Positions 37,563 to 47,033 of a stretch of 64,000 nt of DNA are shown in pieces (positions within the stretch are counted from its first letter, which is position 1; the number at the start of each line of letters is the position of its first letter). The position numbers and the translations under genes are program-made. The DNA comes from Gloeocapsa sp. PCC 7428 (GTDB taxonomy: Bacteria; Cyanobacteriota; Cyanobacteriia; Cyanobacteriales; Chroococcidiopsidaceae), in contig NC_019745.1 in assembly GCF_000317555.1 (NCBI RefSeq), positions 930,001-994,000 of the forward strand, in the 5' to 3' direction. A model generated the notes under the pieces. The model ran no database searches. It had not been told where the DNA came from and saw nothing but the letters and a program-made list of their open reading frames with translations.

Positions 37563-38153
37563 TTAGTTAGAAACTTCGGCTAACTCGATGACACGTCCTT
37601 CCAAATCTTTAACCAAAAAGTTTAATGGTTTTTGACTAAGGATTTTGTGCTTCAATCCACGCACTTCTACACGCATCAGGATTTGCTCTAAACAGTCGCG
37701 GTCAAAGCAAACATGACGTTGCTGGTTCTTTTTACCCAAACCAGCGCCAGAGACTACGTGCAACTGAGTATTTTTCTTGAGTTGATACCACAGTCCCTCA
37801 GGCGCGTTTAAAGTGCGAGTTGTCCCAATTCCTGGACTAGCAGACATATATAATGGGTCAATTCCTGCTGCACCAATCGTTTGCTCGTAGTTGTAGTAGT
37901 AGTGTAACGGTACATCGGCAGCTGGTAAGTCCAGCAGCCCTTCATACAACTGTCGAGCGATTTCCATATCAGACACCATAACAGTATGTACTTTGGGCGC
38001 ACTCGTCAGAAATAGCCACATCGCGCCTGCATAAGCGGCTAGTAGCATAACCATAATTCCTTGCGTGGACAACAAGGTGTCAAGTCCTGGGAAGAAAGCA
38101 CCTAAAGTTAAAGGCGAATGAAGAAAAGACATATTACCAGAAACTAAAAACAT
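37563..38153 (-). CDS. Glyoxalase-fold (VOC) protein with N-terminal membrane helix
   Basis: A hydrophobic helix (GIMVMLLAAYAGAMWLFLT, about residues 33-51) precedes a single vicinal-oxygen-chelate-like domain (VHTVMVSDMEIARQLYEGLLDLP at the start, and FLVKDLEGRVIEL at the end). VOC members bind metals and act on small molecules, but the substrate cannot be predicted. The first M at 38153 and the M at 38132 are both possible starts and neither has a ribosome-binding site. Conserved in cyanobacteria, as far as I recall; the function is unknown. Confidence 0.65.
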   Translation of the reverse strand: MFLVSGNMSFLHSPLTLGAFFPGLDTLLSTQGIMVMLLAAYAGAMWLFLTSAPKVHTVMVSDMEIARQLYEGLLDLPAADVPLHYYYNYEQTIGAAGIDPLYMSASPGIGTTRTLNAPEGLWYQLKKNTQLHVVSGAGLGKKNQQRHVCFDRDCLEQILMRVEVRGLKHKILSQKPLNFLVKDLEGRVIELAEVSN

Positions 38154-38477
38154 TAATTTACAAGGGTTTAAGCGATAATTTGTATTAAAAACGGCAACTT
38201 GTGTATTGCTTTAGGGTGTGGTTGATTCACTTTGAGCAATCCATTGTTGCTGAGCTAGATATGGTTACGTATACACTTCTAGTTTATCAATGACAAAAAA
38301 TTTAACTTCTGTTCTTCCGTCTATTATGAGCTAAGCATTTATGCTGAGGCAAACAATTGCGTGTTTAATGACGTCAACTCAAGAAGCGATCGCAGCGGCG
38401 ACCACAACAAAAAAGTGAGGATAACGATTCCTCACTTTTAAAAGTTAGATTTCCGAAAGTATGTATATAAATACTGA
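38154..38477. other. Intergenic region with a terminator
   Basis: About 320 bases between two minus-strand genes. It contains the terminator at 38411-38439 and presumably the promoter of the glyoxalase-fold gene. No other feature seen. Confidence 0.5.
38411..38439 (-). terminator. Strong bidirectional hairpin terminator
   Basis: AAAAGTGAGGA and TCCTCACTTTT form a perfect 11-bp stem with a 7-base loop. In the minus direction it is followed by a T-run, 39 bases past the stop of the gene at 38478, so it terminates that gene. It may work on the plus strand too. Confidence 0.85.
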
Positions 38478-39188
38478 CTAGTTCAATAAAACGACACCAT
38501 CAGGTTGTACCCTCATTGTTGTTCGATCTTCGGCTAAGTCAGTTGTTGCATCTAGCGTCACTTCTAGCAACCCCATAGAAGTTGCGTTTAAAGTTGGTCT
38601 AAGTAATCCTCGGTCTTGTCGAGAAAAGGTTAATGATACAGGTACAGATAAATCGCGGAGTGTTACTTCCGACTTTCCGGCAAGACTTCGTTGCTCAGTA
38701 TCGCCAATGACTTGATAAAATACAACTGCATTAGTTGTATTCGTTAATCGGATATTAACTCTGTTATCAACAGGCATGACTCTGGCGCTGGGTACCTGTT
38801 GTTGTTCAGGTAACGGAGGCTGAATCACCGATCCAGGTGTTGGAGTTGGACTCGGAGTCGTACCAGGTACAGGGGTAGGTGTCGTTACACCAGGTCCAGT
38901 TGGCGGGCAAGGAGAAGGCGGCGTTGTTCCAGGGGTTGTGGGTGATACAGGTAGTGTCCCAGGTTCTGGAGATACTGGAGTTTGGGTACGATTGTAAGGT
39001 GGTTCGTTAAAAATACTTGGTCTAGGGTTCAATGATGGACTAGCAGGGGCGGGTTGTGCTTGAGCTAGCTGGTTTTCTCTAGGAATCGCGAAGGCTGCGC
39101 TTCCAGATGTTATTGGAATTATAAGGATTGTACTAATAACAGCAAATAGTTGGCATTTTTTATTATTATGTCTGGTATCGTTAAACAT
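38478..39188 (-). CDS. Secreted proline-rich protein of unknown function
   Basis: A signal peptide (KKCQLFAVISTILIIPITSGSAAFA) is followed by a disordered Pro/Thr/Gly-rich segment (about residues 45-135) and a C-terminal domain of about 95 residues (VNIRLTNTTNAVVFYQVIGD to PDGVVLLN) with beta-sheet character. I do not recognise the domain. Periplasmic or surface location is inferred. Confidence 0.6.
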   Translation of the reverse strand: MFNDTRHNNKKCQLFAVISTILIIPITSGSAAFAIPRENQLAQAQPAPASPSLNPRPSIFNEPPYNRTQTPVSPEPGTLPVSPTTPGTTPPSPCPPTGPGVTTPTPVPGTTPSPTPTPGSVIQPPLPEQQQVPSARVMPVDNRVNIRLTNTTNAVVFYQVIGDTEQRSLAGKSEVTLRDLSVPVSLTFSRQDRGLLRPTLNATSMGLLEVTLDATTDLAEDRTTMRVQPDGVVLLN

Positions 39189-39385
39189 TTTTACCTCTTG
39201 GGCAAATATTCAACCTTATTTCGTTTCATCAACTTAATTTAAAAGTTGTTTTTCTTAATCAAAAGCTATAAACTTGTTTGCTCAATTTTGGTGAACCTCA
39301 ACTATCCTTTGAAGAAATTAAGTTACGAGCTAAATTTTTGTTAAATAACTCATAACTTAACTAAATTCAATTATGTTGATAACAA

Positions 39386-40282
39386 TTAAGCTTCTTCCCA
39401 AAGTTGACGAACTTTACCAGGTAGATATTCAGCAATCTCCTTAATTCTATCTTCTGACAACTCGTCTTTAGTTGCGGAAAATACAGCTTTAACTGCTTGA
39501 TCTCGATCTATGTCGTAGCCTGTTGCTGCCATGGGTGACTCATTTTTGACTCGTGTTAAAAAGCGCTCGTCATTTACATTAGAAATATCGGTAGGATTAT
39601 GACGGTTTGAATGGTCAAAAGGCGCACGAATTCTGCTTAAAAAGCCAACAACGGGATTAGTATCGCGCCAAAGGTCTGCAATTTCCATTTGCAAAGCTTT
39701 GTCTTCTGTGGGCAATACTTCTTTATGTAACTCTTTCTCTACTTGGTCTGAGGTTTCTGTAGGCATGAGGTCACGCATAGCACGATAGATAACCTCAGTT
39801 ACATCCCTAGCATCAAAAATATCCTCAAACCCTCCCTTAATCATTACCTTCTCTAAAAAAGGCATATCTTTTGTTGCAATGGGAACTGATACCCCTTCTT
39901 TAAGCGATTTGGGCGGATTATCTTCCATTTTTTGCAGCATTCGCTTACCTTTTTCAGTCAGTTCTGCGGCTTCAAAAGTAATTAAATGAGGCAAAGGACC
40001 ATCTTCAGCACCAAAAGTATTAGCAACTCTAAAGTCAACTTCTTTAGAATCTACAACACTTGGGACATCTTCTTGGTTAGCGTAAGCATTACCTGAAAAT
40101 TCTGCTTTGATGTATTGCATCTGATTGAGGTAATCAAGATGACCTAACAATTCGGCTCTTGTTATTTGTATTCCAGGAAAGAAATCGCTTTCCTCAAACT
40201 TAACTTCGTGCATTGCTTGACCACTATCGTTAATTTTATTGAGGATGATGTAGACAATATCTTCTCTAATTGGAATTGGCAT
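39386..40282 (-). CDS. DUF2267 domain-containing protein
   Basis: The 298-residue protein begins with a helical region containing a winged-helix-like pattern (REDIVYIILNKINDSG, YLNQMQYIKAEFSG, LTEKGKRML). It ends with a DUF2267 domain (about residues 160-298: ARDVTEVIYRAMRDLMP, KAVFSATKDELSEDRIKEIAEYLPGKVRQLW). DUF2267 proteins often appear with stress-response genes, but a biochemical role is not established. No signal peptide. Confidence 0.72.
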   Translation of the reverse strand: MPIPIREDIVYIILNKINDSGQAMHEVKFEESDFFPGIQITRAELLGHLDYLNQMQYIKAEFSGNAYANQEDVPSVVDSKEVDFRVANTFGAEDGPLPHLITFEAAELTEKGKRMLQKMEDNPPKSLKEGVSVPIATKDMPFLEKVMIKGGFEDIFDARDVTEVIYRAMRDLMPTETSDQVEKELHKEVLPTEDKALQMEIADLWRDTNPVVGFLSRIRAPFDHSNRHNPTDISNVNDERFLTRVKNESPMAATGYDIDRDQAVKAVFSATKDELSEDRIKEIAEYLPGKVRQLWEEA

Positions 40283-40640
40283 TGCACTTTTCCTAATTCT
40301 TCTAGATTGTTAACAGTAGTTTAGTTAAGCTTCCAGCTTAGTAAACTAGCTAAGACCAATTGCGGCAAATGACTACAACTGATGTCAAAAAAGCAATGAG
40401 TTCCTAGCGATTAGCTTTTAGTTGAAAGAAAATGGATAAATTTGAATGCTTAAAATTAAAGATACTCCTCAGTTTTAATATCCATCAGTAAAGCAAGCGA
40501 ATGACTCTGCCTGTTATTGACTAATCACTAACCGCTAGTAGCTAATTGTGCTCATGTCACTGTAAGTTATTAGGAATAATTACCGCTGTGCATCTGCCAC
40601 AGGAAGCATTTTGGCAATTTTTAATTTTCAAGGAGAAGAC
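40283..40640. other. Intergenic region after the histidine kinase gene
   Basis: About 358 bases. It has the promoter side of the DUF2267 gene and the end of the histidine kinase gene. No repeat, hairpin or ORF of note was seen. Confidence 0.4.
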
Positions 40641-42038
40641 TTAAAACTCAGCACTTGCGGGTAAAGTAACAGTAAAAGTTGTGCCTTGATGTAAGGTACT
40701 TTCGACCTGAATTTGACCGTGGTGGTTTTCGACGATCGCATTGGCGATCGCCAAACCTAATCCTGAACCTGTTGGTGTAGCGACTAAAGTTGTTGCAGTA
40801 TGAGTGCGGGCGGGATCTACGCGATAAAAACGGTCAAACAAGCGCGGTAAGGCAGACTCAGGAATTCCAATACCTGTATCGCTGACTTTTACTTGGAGTA
40901 AAGCAGTACGCGCGACAAGCGGCGAAGCGACTCTTTCTAACTCGACATCTACTTTGCCGCCAGGTGGGGTGTAGTGGACTGCGTTGACGATTAGATTGGT
41001 AAATAAACGAACTAGCTGATTCCAATCGCCTTGGAGTGTAAACCAATCGTCACTTAGTTGCGGATTTTGCGATTCTGGAGCTTCGATGAGATGCAGCGAT
41101 AATGTAATATTTTTTTCGGTTGCTGGTAATTTTTGTTCTTCTACAACTTCCATCAGCAAAGCATCCAGAGGACACGCGGCAAAACAGGGTTGTACAATGC
41201 CACTATCTTGGCGTGCAAGAAAGAGTAAATCGTCAACTAAGCGTCCTAATCGTTGAGTCAACCTTTCGATGACGGTTAACTGTTGGTGGTATTTAGCACT
41301 AGCACCGGATGTTTCTAATAGTTCGGGATCTGTAAGTGCTACTTGGACATTGGTTTGAATGAGGGCGATCGGACTTCTGAGTTCGTGGGAAGCATCCGCA
41401 GTAAACTGTTTGAGGCGTTGATACGATTCGCGTACAGGTTCCATTGCTTTTCCGGAAAGAAACCAACCACAAAACGCAACAGAAAGAACCATTAACCCCG
41501 TACCCAGACTTAAGTCAAAAATTAACTGGCGGATTGGTTTTGTGACTTCAAACCACGGGTGACTAACGCGCAAATACCCTAGTACTTGTCGTCCGATTTC
41601 AACTCTTTCGGTAACTTGTCGGAGTAAAAGTGGAGTGTAATCTTGTCCCTCGATCGCATCTGAATCGCGAATGACTCTCACCGTTTCACCAGTTCGATTT
41701 GGATGCACCGGAAGCCCTAAAGGTTCGGATAAAGTTGACCATAGTAGTTCTCCCGTGGGACTAAACCACTCTAAATCGATATGGTCGTCATCAACAGCAT
41801 CTGCATTATCGCGAAAAGTTGCTTCGATATTGATGCGAAATTGCTCAGCATTAGTTGTAGTCGATTCAATGACAAGCGATCGCTCGACGACTTCAACAAC
41901 ATGATTAAGTGTATCGTCAATGCGCTCGATGAGCGTACTGCGAACATACAAATAAACTCCACTAGCAAACAGCAGCAATAACACCGCAGTTACAGACGTA
42001 TACCACAAAGCCAAACGGCGACGAGTAGCTTGGAACAT
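40641..42038 (-). CDS. Sensor histidine kinase, RppB/NrsS-like
   Basis: Two membrane helices (about residues 12-32 and 175-194) frame a 140-residue periplasmic sensor. A HisKA box with phospho-acceptor His218 (FTADASHELRSPIALIQ) and a HATPase_c domain follow, with N box LFTNLIVNAVHYTPPG, DTGIGI, and GSGLGLAIANAIV. The N-terminus (LYVRSTLIERIDDTLNHVVEVVERSLVIE) resembles RppB/NrsS, which controls photosynthesis or nickel genes in Synechocystis. Its partner response regulator, usually adjacent, is not here, so it is an orphan in this window. The signal is unknown. Confidence 0.85.
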   Translation of the reverse strand: MFQATRRRLALWYTSVTAVLLLLFASGVYLYVRSTLIERIDDTLNHVVEVVERSLVIESTTTNAEQFRINIEATFRDNADAVDDDHIDLEWFSPTGELLWSTLSEPLGLPVHPNRTGETVRVIRDSDAIEGQDYTPLLLRQVTERVEIGRQVLGYLRVSHPWFEVTKPIRQLIFDLSLGTGLMVLSVAFCGWFLSGKAMEPVRESYQRLKQFTADASHELRSPIALIQTNVQVALTDPELLETSGASAKYHQQLTVIERLTQRLGRLVDDLLFLARQDSGIVQPCFAACPLDALLMEVVEEQKLPATEKNITLSLHLIEAPESQNPQLSDDWFTLQGDWNQLVRLFTNLIVNAVHYTPPGGKVDVELERVASPLVARTALLQVKVSDTGIGIPESALPRLFDRFYRVDPARTHTATTLVATPTGSGLGLAIANAIVENHHGQIQVESTLHQGTTFTVTLPASAEF

Positions 42039-42190
42039 TTTGGATTTTTGAGCTTAAGATTACGGTAGTGCATTTGCCTTACTCGTCGCTAGTCGTAAAG
42101 CGTGCAACAGCGACAACCTTTTGCTTTTTATCAATAATCTCGATTGCGATCGCCTCAAAAACTATATTAGCCTTCCAGCATGACACGACT

Positions 42191-42805
42191 TTAAACTTCA
42201 CGTTCATAAACTCGAAAGGCTTTAGTTCCCATAGAAAATCGCGGGTCGAGTTGCTGGGCGAGAACTGCTGCTTCAGCTACCTCTAACTTTGCTCGATCAA
42301 AATCTCGATCTTCTGCTCGAAGATGGTAGAAGAAGCCGATTGCAAACAGCATTGCACTATCTCGACTAAAGTAAAGTTCATCAGGAGCAATGTAGGTTCG
42401 GCATCCAGCTTCTAAAAACGCCTTACCAAAAGGCTCGCGCCCAGAACCGCAAGCTAGTGAAAGAATATTGCCCTGAAAATTATGTATCAGTTGAGGAATA
42501 TTAGATGGACGCAGGGCTAAAACAGTTTCTTCCCAACCATCATCACGCTCTGGATCGCCGTCTTTTTGCGCAACAACTTCAATACGAATCATCATGTCTG
42601 CTTCATTGCCAGTTCCATGACAACAAATCACAAGGTAGTTGTAGTGGCAAGCTTCATTAGCTAAGAAATTGAGCGCTTGCTGATATTGAACAAAGTAATG
42701 TAATCGCACCTGAAGCCGCATCAATTCCAGTGGTGCGCGAATTGCAGTTGCCAGTTCAAGTAGTGAATGGTCGCAAACGATAGCAACAGTATCGAAAAGC
42801 TTCAC
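42191..42805 (-). CDS. CHAT/caspase-like stand-alone protein
   Basis: I do not recognise a named family. The 204-residue sequence shows two motifs of clan CD (caspase-fold) CHAT proteins: LVICCHGTGN, with His63-Gly64, and ILSLACGSGREPFGKAFLEAGCRTYIA, with Cys119-Gly120. A third motif, SAMLFAIGFFYHL, matches the CHAT segment after the Cys strand. No other domain (TPR, WD40) is attached. A protease function is inferred and uncertain. Start is GTG at 42803-42805, with only a weak upstream GAG. It is on the same strand as, and 152 bp upstream of, the RppB-like kinase gene. Confidence 0.55.
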   Translation of the reverse strand: MKLFDTVAIVCDHSLLELATAIRAPLELMRLQVRLHYFVQYQQALNFLANEACHYNYLVICCHGTGNEADMMIRIEVVAQKDGDPERDDGWEETVLALRPSNIPQLIHNFQGNILSLACGSGREPFGKAFLEAGCRTYIAPDELYFSRDSAMLFAIGFFYHLRAEDRDFDRAKLEVAEAAVLAQQLDPRFSMGTKAFRVYEREV

Positions 42806-42940
42806 GGGTCTTATCTCACGTCTTATACACCGCTAGATTAACAATGTTCGTGGACAGCATATAAGTACTGTTCTAGCCCAAAAACGCAGGCTAATAATCT
42901 TAGAGAATGTTGTTGAGTTGTCAGATATTCCTGCATCGCC

Positions 42941-43570
42941 TTATGCCACTAGTTGAGCAACTTGGGTACGAGCAGCCGCGAGCGATCGCGCTAAACTTGT
43001 GCCACCAAATTCGTCATTTTCAATATGGATAAATGTGATATTGGTGATGCCAATAAACCCAAAGACTGTTGTTAAATAAGGGTCTTGATGATTCAGCTTC
43101 TCATTGCGTCCACCAGGTTCAAAGCCAGAACCACCCCGCGCGGTGATAATTAACATTTTCTTACCTAAGACGAGCGGTTTATAAGGGTTGGCGGTATCTT
43201 CTGGTTCAAACGCGAAGGTTCGCCCTACACGCACAATCTGGTCAATATAAGCCTTGAAAGTACTAGGAACGCTGAAATTATACATAGGTATGCCGATGAC
43301 ATAGAAATCAGCCGCTAAGAATTCATCAATCAGGCGATCGCTGAGGGAAATTGCCTGCGCTAGTTCGGGTGTGCGTTGTTCTGGTGGTGTATAAGCCGCT
43401 GCAATCCATGATTCATCCACATGGGGAACAGGATTACGACCGATATCTCGATACGTAACAACATCAGATGGATGCGCCTGCATCCTCGCTTCAATAAATT
43501 CTTTTGTTATCCGGCGTGAGTGCGATCGTTCTCCTCTAGGACTAGAATCAAGGTGTAGAATGTGTGCCAT
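42941..43570 (-). CDS. azoR: FMN-dependent NADH-azoreductase
   Basis: A flavodoxin-fold quinone/azo reductase of 209 residues (LHLDSSPRGERSHSRRI at the FMN site, IGIPMYNFSVPSTFKAYIDQIVRVGRTF, ITARGGSGFEPGG). It reduces quinones and azo dyes with NADH as a two-electron step, giving protection from electrophiles. It is divergent from an AraC-family regulator gene, which is the likely regulator. The start ATG is supported by MAHILHLDSSPRG, typical of AzoR. Confidence 0.92.
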   Translation of the reverse strand: MAHILHLDSSPRGERSHSRRITKEFIEARMQAHPSDVVTYRDIGRNPVPHVDESWIAAAYTPPEQRTPELAQAISLSDRLIDEFLAADFYVIGIPMYNFSVPSTFKAYIDQIVRVGRTFAFEPEDTANPYKPLVLGKKMLIITARGGSGFEPGGRNEKLNHQDPYLTTVFGFIGITNITFIHIENDEFGGTSLARSLAAARTQVAQLVA

Positions 43571-43728
43571 AGTTTTGCCTGAATACCTACAATGTCAGCT
43601 TAGGCAAACGATTTGTACTCAGCTATCTGATTTTTGTGCAATTATCAAAATCTTGCGGTCAGTTTTCCAGTTGCTTGATAGAAATTGCTCAAATGTGAAA
43701 ATAATTGAAGACAAATTGGGGTTTGATT

Positions 43729-44601
43729 GTGAAGACAACCGTTCCGCATCAGCAAGAAACAACCTGCGTACCCATTTTGTCGAGTCAAAATCAAGGTTGG
43801 GAAAATATTCTGGTTGAGCAATTCCAACATCCTGCGGGTGAGGGATGGTGTCATTTTAGTGATGAACACGCGATTAATTTATCGCTTGCATCGCGTCCTG
43901 TCAGCTTGGTGCAAATCCGAGAAAGTAAGACATATACAGGACTATATGGGAAAGGCGACATTTCTATAACGCCTGCAAAGATGCCGTTTTTTGCCCGCTG
44001 GGATCGCGACGATCGCTACTTACAAATTCGGGTTGCGTCTGGCTTCATTAAGCGCGTTGCTAGCGAAATGCTTGAAAGCAATTTTGATCGGCTAGAGTTA
44101 CTCGCTGAATTTCAAACTCGCGATCCGCAGCTTGAGGCGATCGCTATGCTGCTACTTGCTGAACTCAAACAAGAAAATTTAGCTGGCAAGCTTTACGTTG
44201 AATCACTAGCCAACGTACTTGCTGTGCATTTACTTAGATTTTACTCTGCTACTCAACCTCGTTTGGCAACTTATGAAGGTGGTTTATCCCAACGTCAACT
44301 TCTGCAAGTTTTAGAATACATCAACGAGTATCTCAGTCAAGACATTAAACTTGCAGACTTAGCCAAATTGATAGGGATGAGTCAATATCACTTTAGCCAT
44401 TCGTTTAAGCGATCGCTAGGGATAGCGCCTTATCAATATCTGCTTCAGCAACGAGTCGAACGCGCAAAGCAGTTGTTGAAACAAACTGACCAATCAATCA
44501 TAGATATTGCCTTTTTGTGTGGGTTCAACAGCCACAGTCATTTGAGCAAACAGTTTCGGCAACTTACTGGTATGACACCGAAAGCATATCGAGCGCAATA
44601 A
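43729..44601 (+). CDS. AraC-family transcriptional regulator
   Basis: The C-terminal 100 residues have two helix-turn-helix motifs of AraC type (IKLADLAKLIGMSQYHFSHSFKRS and DQSIIDIAFLCGFNSHSHLSKQFRQLTGMTPKAYR). The N-terminal 190 residues form a cupin-like ligand domain of the kind seen in many regulators of detoxification genes. I chose GTG 43729 (290 residues; GGGG about 7 bases before it) over TTG 43705, which has no ribosome-binding site. Divergent placement suggests control of azoR, but the ligand is not known. Confidence 0.88.
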   Translation: MKTTVPHQQETTCVPILSSQNQGWENILVEQFQHPAGEGWCHFSDEHAINLSLASRPVSLVQIRESKTYTGLYGKGDISITPAKMPFFARWDRDDRYLQIRVASGFIKRVASEMLESNFDRLELLAEFQTRDPQLEAIAMLLLAELKQENLAGKLYVESLANVLAVHLLRFYSATQPRLATYEGGLSQRQLLQVLEYINEYLSQDIKLADLAKLIGMSQYHFSHSFKRSLGIAPYQYLLQQRVERAKQLLKQTDQSIIDIAFLCGFNSHSHLSKQFRQLTGMTPKAYRAQ

Positions 44602-44714
44602 ATACAAACCTCAGCGATCACATTCCCTAATTTCCAAGAGTACGGTAAAATTTTGGCGTCTAGACAAGCTAGCCTTTTGCACATAAGCTTTGTAAGGTAG
44701 TGAGGAATTGCATA

Positions 44715-45455
44715 ATGTCTGAGGCAGCACTTTTAGATTCTGTACTAGGGTTGCCAGTTCATCTGATGGATGACTATATCACTTGGTTGCGATCGCGTTT
44801 AGAACAAGGCATTGGCACGCATGTGATTACGCTGAATGCAGAAATGACGATCCAAGCAGAGCAGCATACCGCGCTAGCGCACGCAATTCAACAAGCTGAA
44901 TTAGTCATTCCTGATGGGGCTGGAATTGTGTTGTATATGCTGCTGCGCGGTAAACGCATCCAGCGCTGTCCAGGAATTGAGCTTGCAGAGTTACTTTTGC
45001 ACAATTTAGGGCAAACACCAAATTCGTCCCCTGTATTTTTTTACGGCGGTTCGCCAGGAGTCGCCGCCAAAGCCGCCAAAACTTGGCAACAGCGATCGCC
45101 GCATCTCCAAATCGTTGGGACTGAACATGGCTACTTGTCACCCATCGAATCCGAAAAATTAGCGCAAACGTTACAAAAGCTACAACCAAAATTAATTTTG
45201 GTAGGATTGGGAGTCCCGCGTCAAGAATTATGGATTACACAAAATCGCCACTTGTGTCCCCAAGCAACTTGGATTGGAATTGGCGGTAGCTTTGATATTT
45301 GGGCAGGTGTCAAATCGAGAGCACCAGCTTGGTTAGGCGATAATCATTTAGAGTGGTTGTATCGCCTGTATCAAGAACCTTGGCGTTGGCGACGCATGTC
45401 GGCTTTACCGAAGTTTGCTGGCAAAGCCTTAGTTCATCGGCTAACACAGATATAG
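44715..45455 (+). CDS. WecG/TagA/CpsF-family glycosyltransferase (GT26)
   Basis: Family signatures are THVITLNAEMTIQA, VIPDGAGIVLYMLLRGKRIQRCPGIEL, and LILVGLGVPRQELWI, near GSFDIWAGVKSRAP. GT26 enzymes add N-acetylmannosaminuronic acid or N-acetylmannosamine to lipid-linked sugars in polysaccharide synthesis. I selected ATG 44715 (246 residues) because AGGA lies 9 bases upstream. GTG 44700 would only add five residues. Other envelope genes are 8 kb away, so a link to them is a guess. Confidence 0.88.
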   Translation: MSEAALLDSVLGLPVHLMDDYITWLRSRLEQGIGTHVITLNAEMTIQAEQHTALAHAIQQAELVIPDGAGIVLYMLLRGKRIQRCPGIELAELLLHNLGQTPNSSPVFFYGGSPGVAAKAAKTWQQRSPHLQIVGTEHGYLSPIESEKLAQTLQKLQPKLILVGLGVPRQELWITQNRHLCPQATWIGIGGSFDIWAGVKSRAPAWLGDNHLEWLYRLYQEPWRWRRMSALPKFAGKALVHRLTQI

Positions 45456-45479
45456 GATTGCACGCTCTAGAGTAACGAG

Positions 45480-45570
45480 TGATATTAAATCCGGTTGATG
45501 AGCGATGATAAAAGTGGTGATTAGTAACTAGTGATGAGTGACTAGGAACTTGCCAAAGTGCCACTAGCCA
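45480..45570 (+). repeat. Low-complexity intergenic repeat
   Basis: Runs of GTGATTAGTAACTAGTGATG at about 45511-45545, of the same TAGTGACTAG type as at 18260 and 27120, lie between two convergent genes. Confidence 0.45.
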
Positions 45571-46437
45571 CTAACTACTAATAACCTCTACACCTTTTTG
45601 CAATGCGGTTCTGCCAAAAGAGAAGCGTTGACCGCGATAATCTTTCGCAGGGATGACGTAGCAAACTAGCGCGTAGCGGGTACTCTTGTCTTGCTGGTGC
45701 CATCCTTTATGTACTATTTGTTGATTAGATATGATCATGGTTCCTGCTTTAGCCAATAGCGGTACACCTTGGCGATCGCTATATAGAAGTTGAATATCTT
45801 CTTTGTAGTTGCGGCTATGTTTTGAACCGTATAGTACTTGCTTTATCCAACCATAGAAATAATTGATGATTCTTCGGTATGTATGTCGATGCGAACCTGG
45901 TATCACCGTATACGGTCCATTACCACACTCGTTGACATCAGTGAGATAAATAAAGACTTTGTATACTGTTTTTGTCACAGTATCAGTATGATATCCGCGT
46001 TTGGAGTTTGTATCTGGATTATCAATTTTGATTGAGATATTGCGCAACACAACACGTTCACCAATACGCGCTTCAAAAATGTCTTCAATGATGTGTGAAT
46101 TGAATAATTGTGCGAGTTGATCGTCAATCTCTTGGGCATTCATAATCTGTTGAACGTCCAAGTCTACATCATGAATATCTTTTCGACAAAGTAAATAGCA
46201 ATCTCCAGCAATGACATAGCTTTGATTATTGATATAAGAATCCGCAACCTTGATTAAGCGATCGCATTCTTGCTTATCCAAAAAATCCGGAATCACCTCA
46301 TAGCCTTGCTCAGTAAACAAATTCTGCGGTTGACGTTGATATTCTTTGCGGTCATTAATAATTCCTATTATCTCTGGCTTAAAAACCGCTAATTCTCGCC
46401 GAAGACGTTGATTAAATTGTTTAAAGCGTCTAAGCAT
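45571..46437 (-). CDS. Phytanoyl-CoA dioxygenase (PhyH)-type 2OG/Fe(II) oxygenase
   Basis: The double-stranded beta-helix has the ferrous-iron ligands His and Asp in GYHTDTVTK (HxD), a distal His in IVHKGWHQ, and a following Arg in STRYALVCYV for 2-oxoglutarate. PhyH-type proteins hydroxylate small molecules, and the substrate is not known. The N-terminal DFLDKQECDRLI motif is typical. It is convergent with the WecG-type gene. Confidence 0.85.
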   Translation of the reverse strand: MLRRFKQFNQRLRRELAVFKPEIIGIINDRKEYQRQPQNLFTEQGYEVIPDFLDKQECDRLIKVADSYINNQSYVIAGDCYLLCRKDIHDVDLDVQQIMNAQEIDDQLAQLFNSHIIEDIFEARIGERVVLRNISIKIDNPDTNSKRGYHTDTVTKTVYKVFIYLTDVNECGNGPYTVIPGSHRHTYRRIINYFYGWIKQVLYGSKHSRNYKEDIQLLYSDRQGVPLLAKAGTMIISNQQIVHKGWHQQDKSTRYALVCYVIPAKDYRGQRFSFGRTALQKGVEVISS

Positions 46438-46799
46438 TGGAGCAGAAGTTGATGATTTTTTGTAACATTATGCTAAATTTTATACTTATGTAAGTTTTTT
46501 TGCAATTATACGTAAGCACGTAGTTTACTTGGTCAGTTTTCAGTAGAAACAGCGCAATTGAGTGAAATCGCAGTGTTGATAATTTAATATTTTTACATAT
46601 AGAGGCGAGGAATATATAAAGTGTAGCTATGAACAATTTCCGTATTTATCGCTTTAGCTGATAAATATTAGCTAGCAGTTAAAAGTTATGACGAAAAATC
46701 AACTTGTCGAGGATGTGACTGAATGCAAGAATTATCTACGCCCTGCCATTTTGCTCAGAATTACTGAATTGGCTACATTCGCGAGTAGGATATATTACC
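46438..46799. other. AT-rich intergenic region
   Basis: About 360 bases between the PhyH-type gene and the doubtful frame at 46800. AT-rich, with no strong promoter, repeat, RNA or coding resemblance. Must hold the PhyH-type promoter. Confidence 0.4.
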
Positions 46800-47033
46800 T
46801 TATTTTAAATATTCAACTAGAGAAATTACTAGCAAAGCCATCCATATAAAAGGAATAAAGGACGCATCCTCAACAAACAGCATCACGCGTTTCAAATGAG
46901 TCAGTATATTTTTGACAAAAACTTGAACAAACTCAATCAGTGCAGATAAGAGGACAAGGCACACTTCAACTAAACAAATCAAGTCTCCAGGTGCATCCTG
47001 CAAGTCAACAAAGGCTATAAACCCCTCTCTCAA
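46800..47033 (-). other. Doubtful small hydrophobic frame, possibly a gene remnant
   Basis: A 77-codon minus-strand frame with no ATG (TTG only) encodes a hydrophobic protein (two segments, VEVCLVLLSALIEFVQVFV and ASFIPFIWMALLVISLVEYL). Immediately upstream, another frame also reads as hydrophobic coding (ASLVSLVALLLLVENKF) and stops at 47030-47032. The pair looks like a decayed membrane-protein gene split by a frameshift, but I cannot name the family. Confidence 0.3.
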
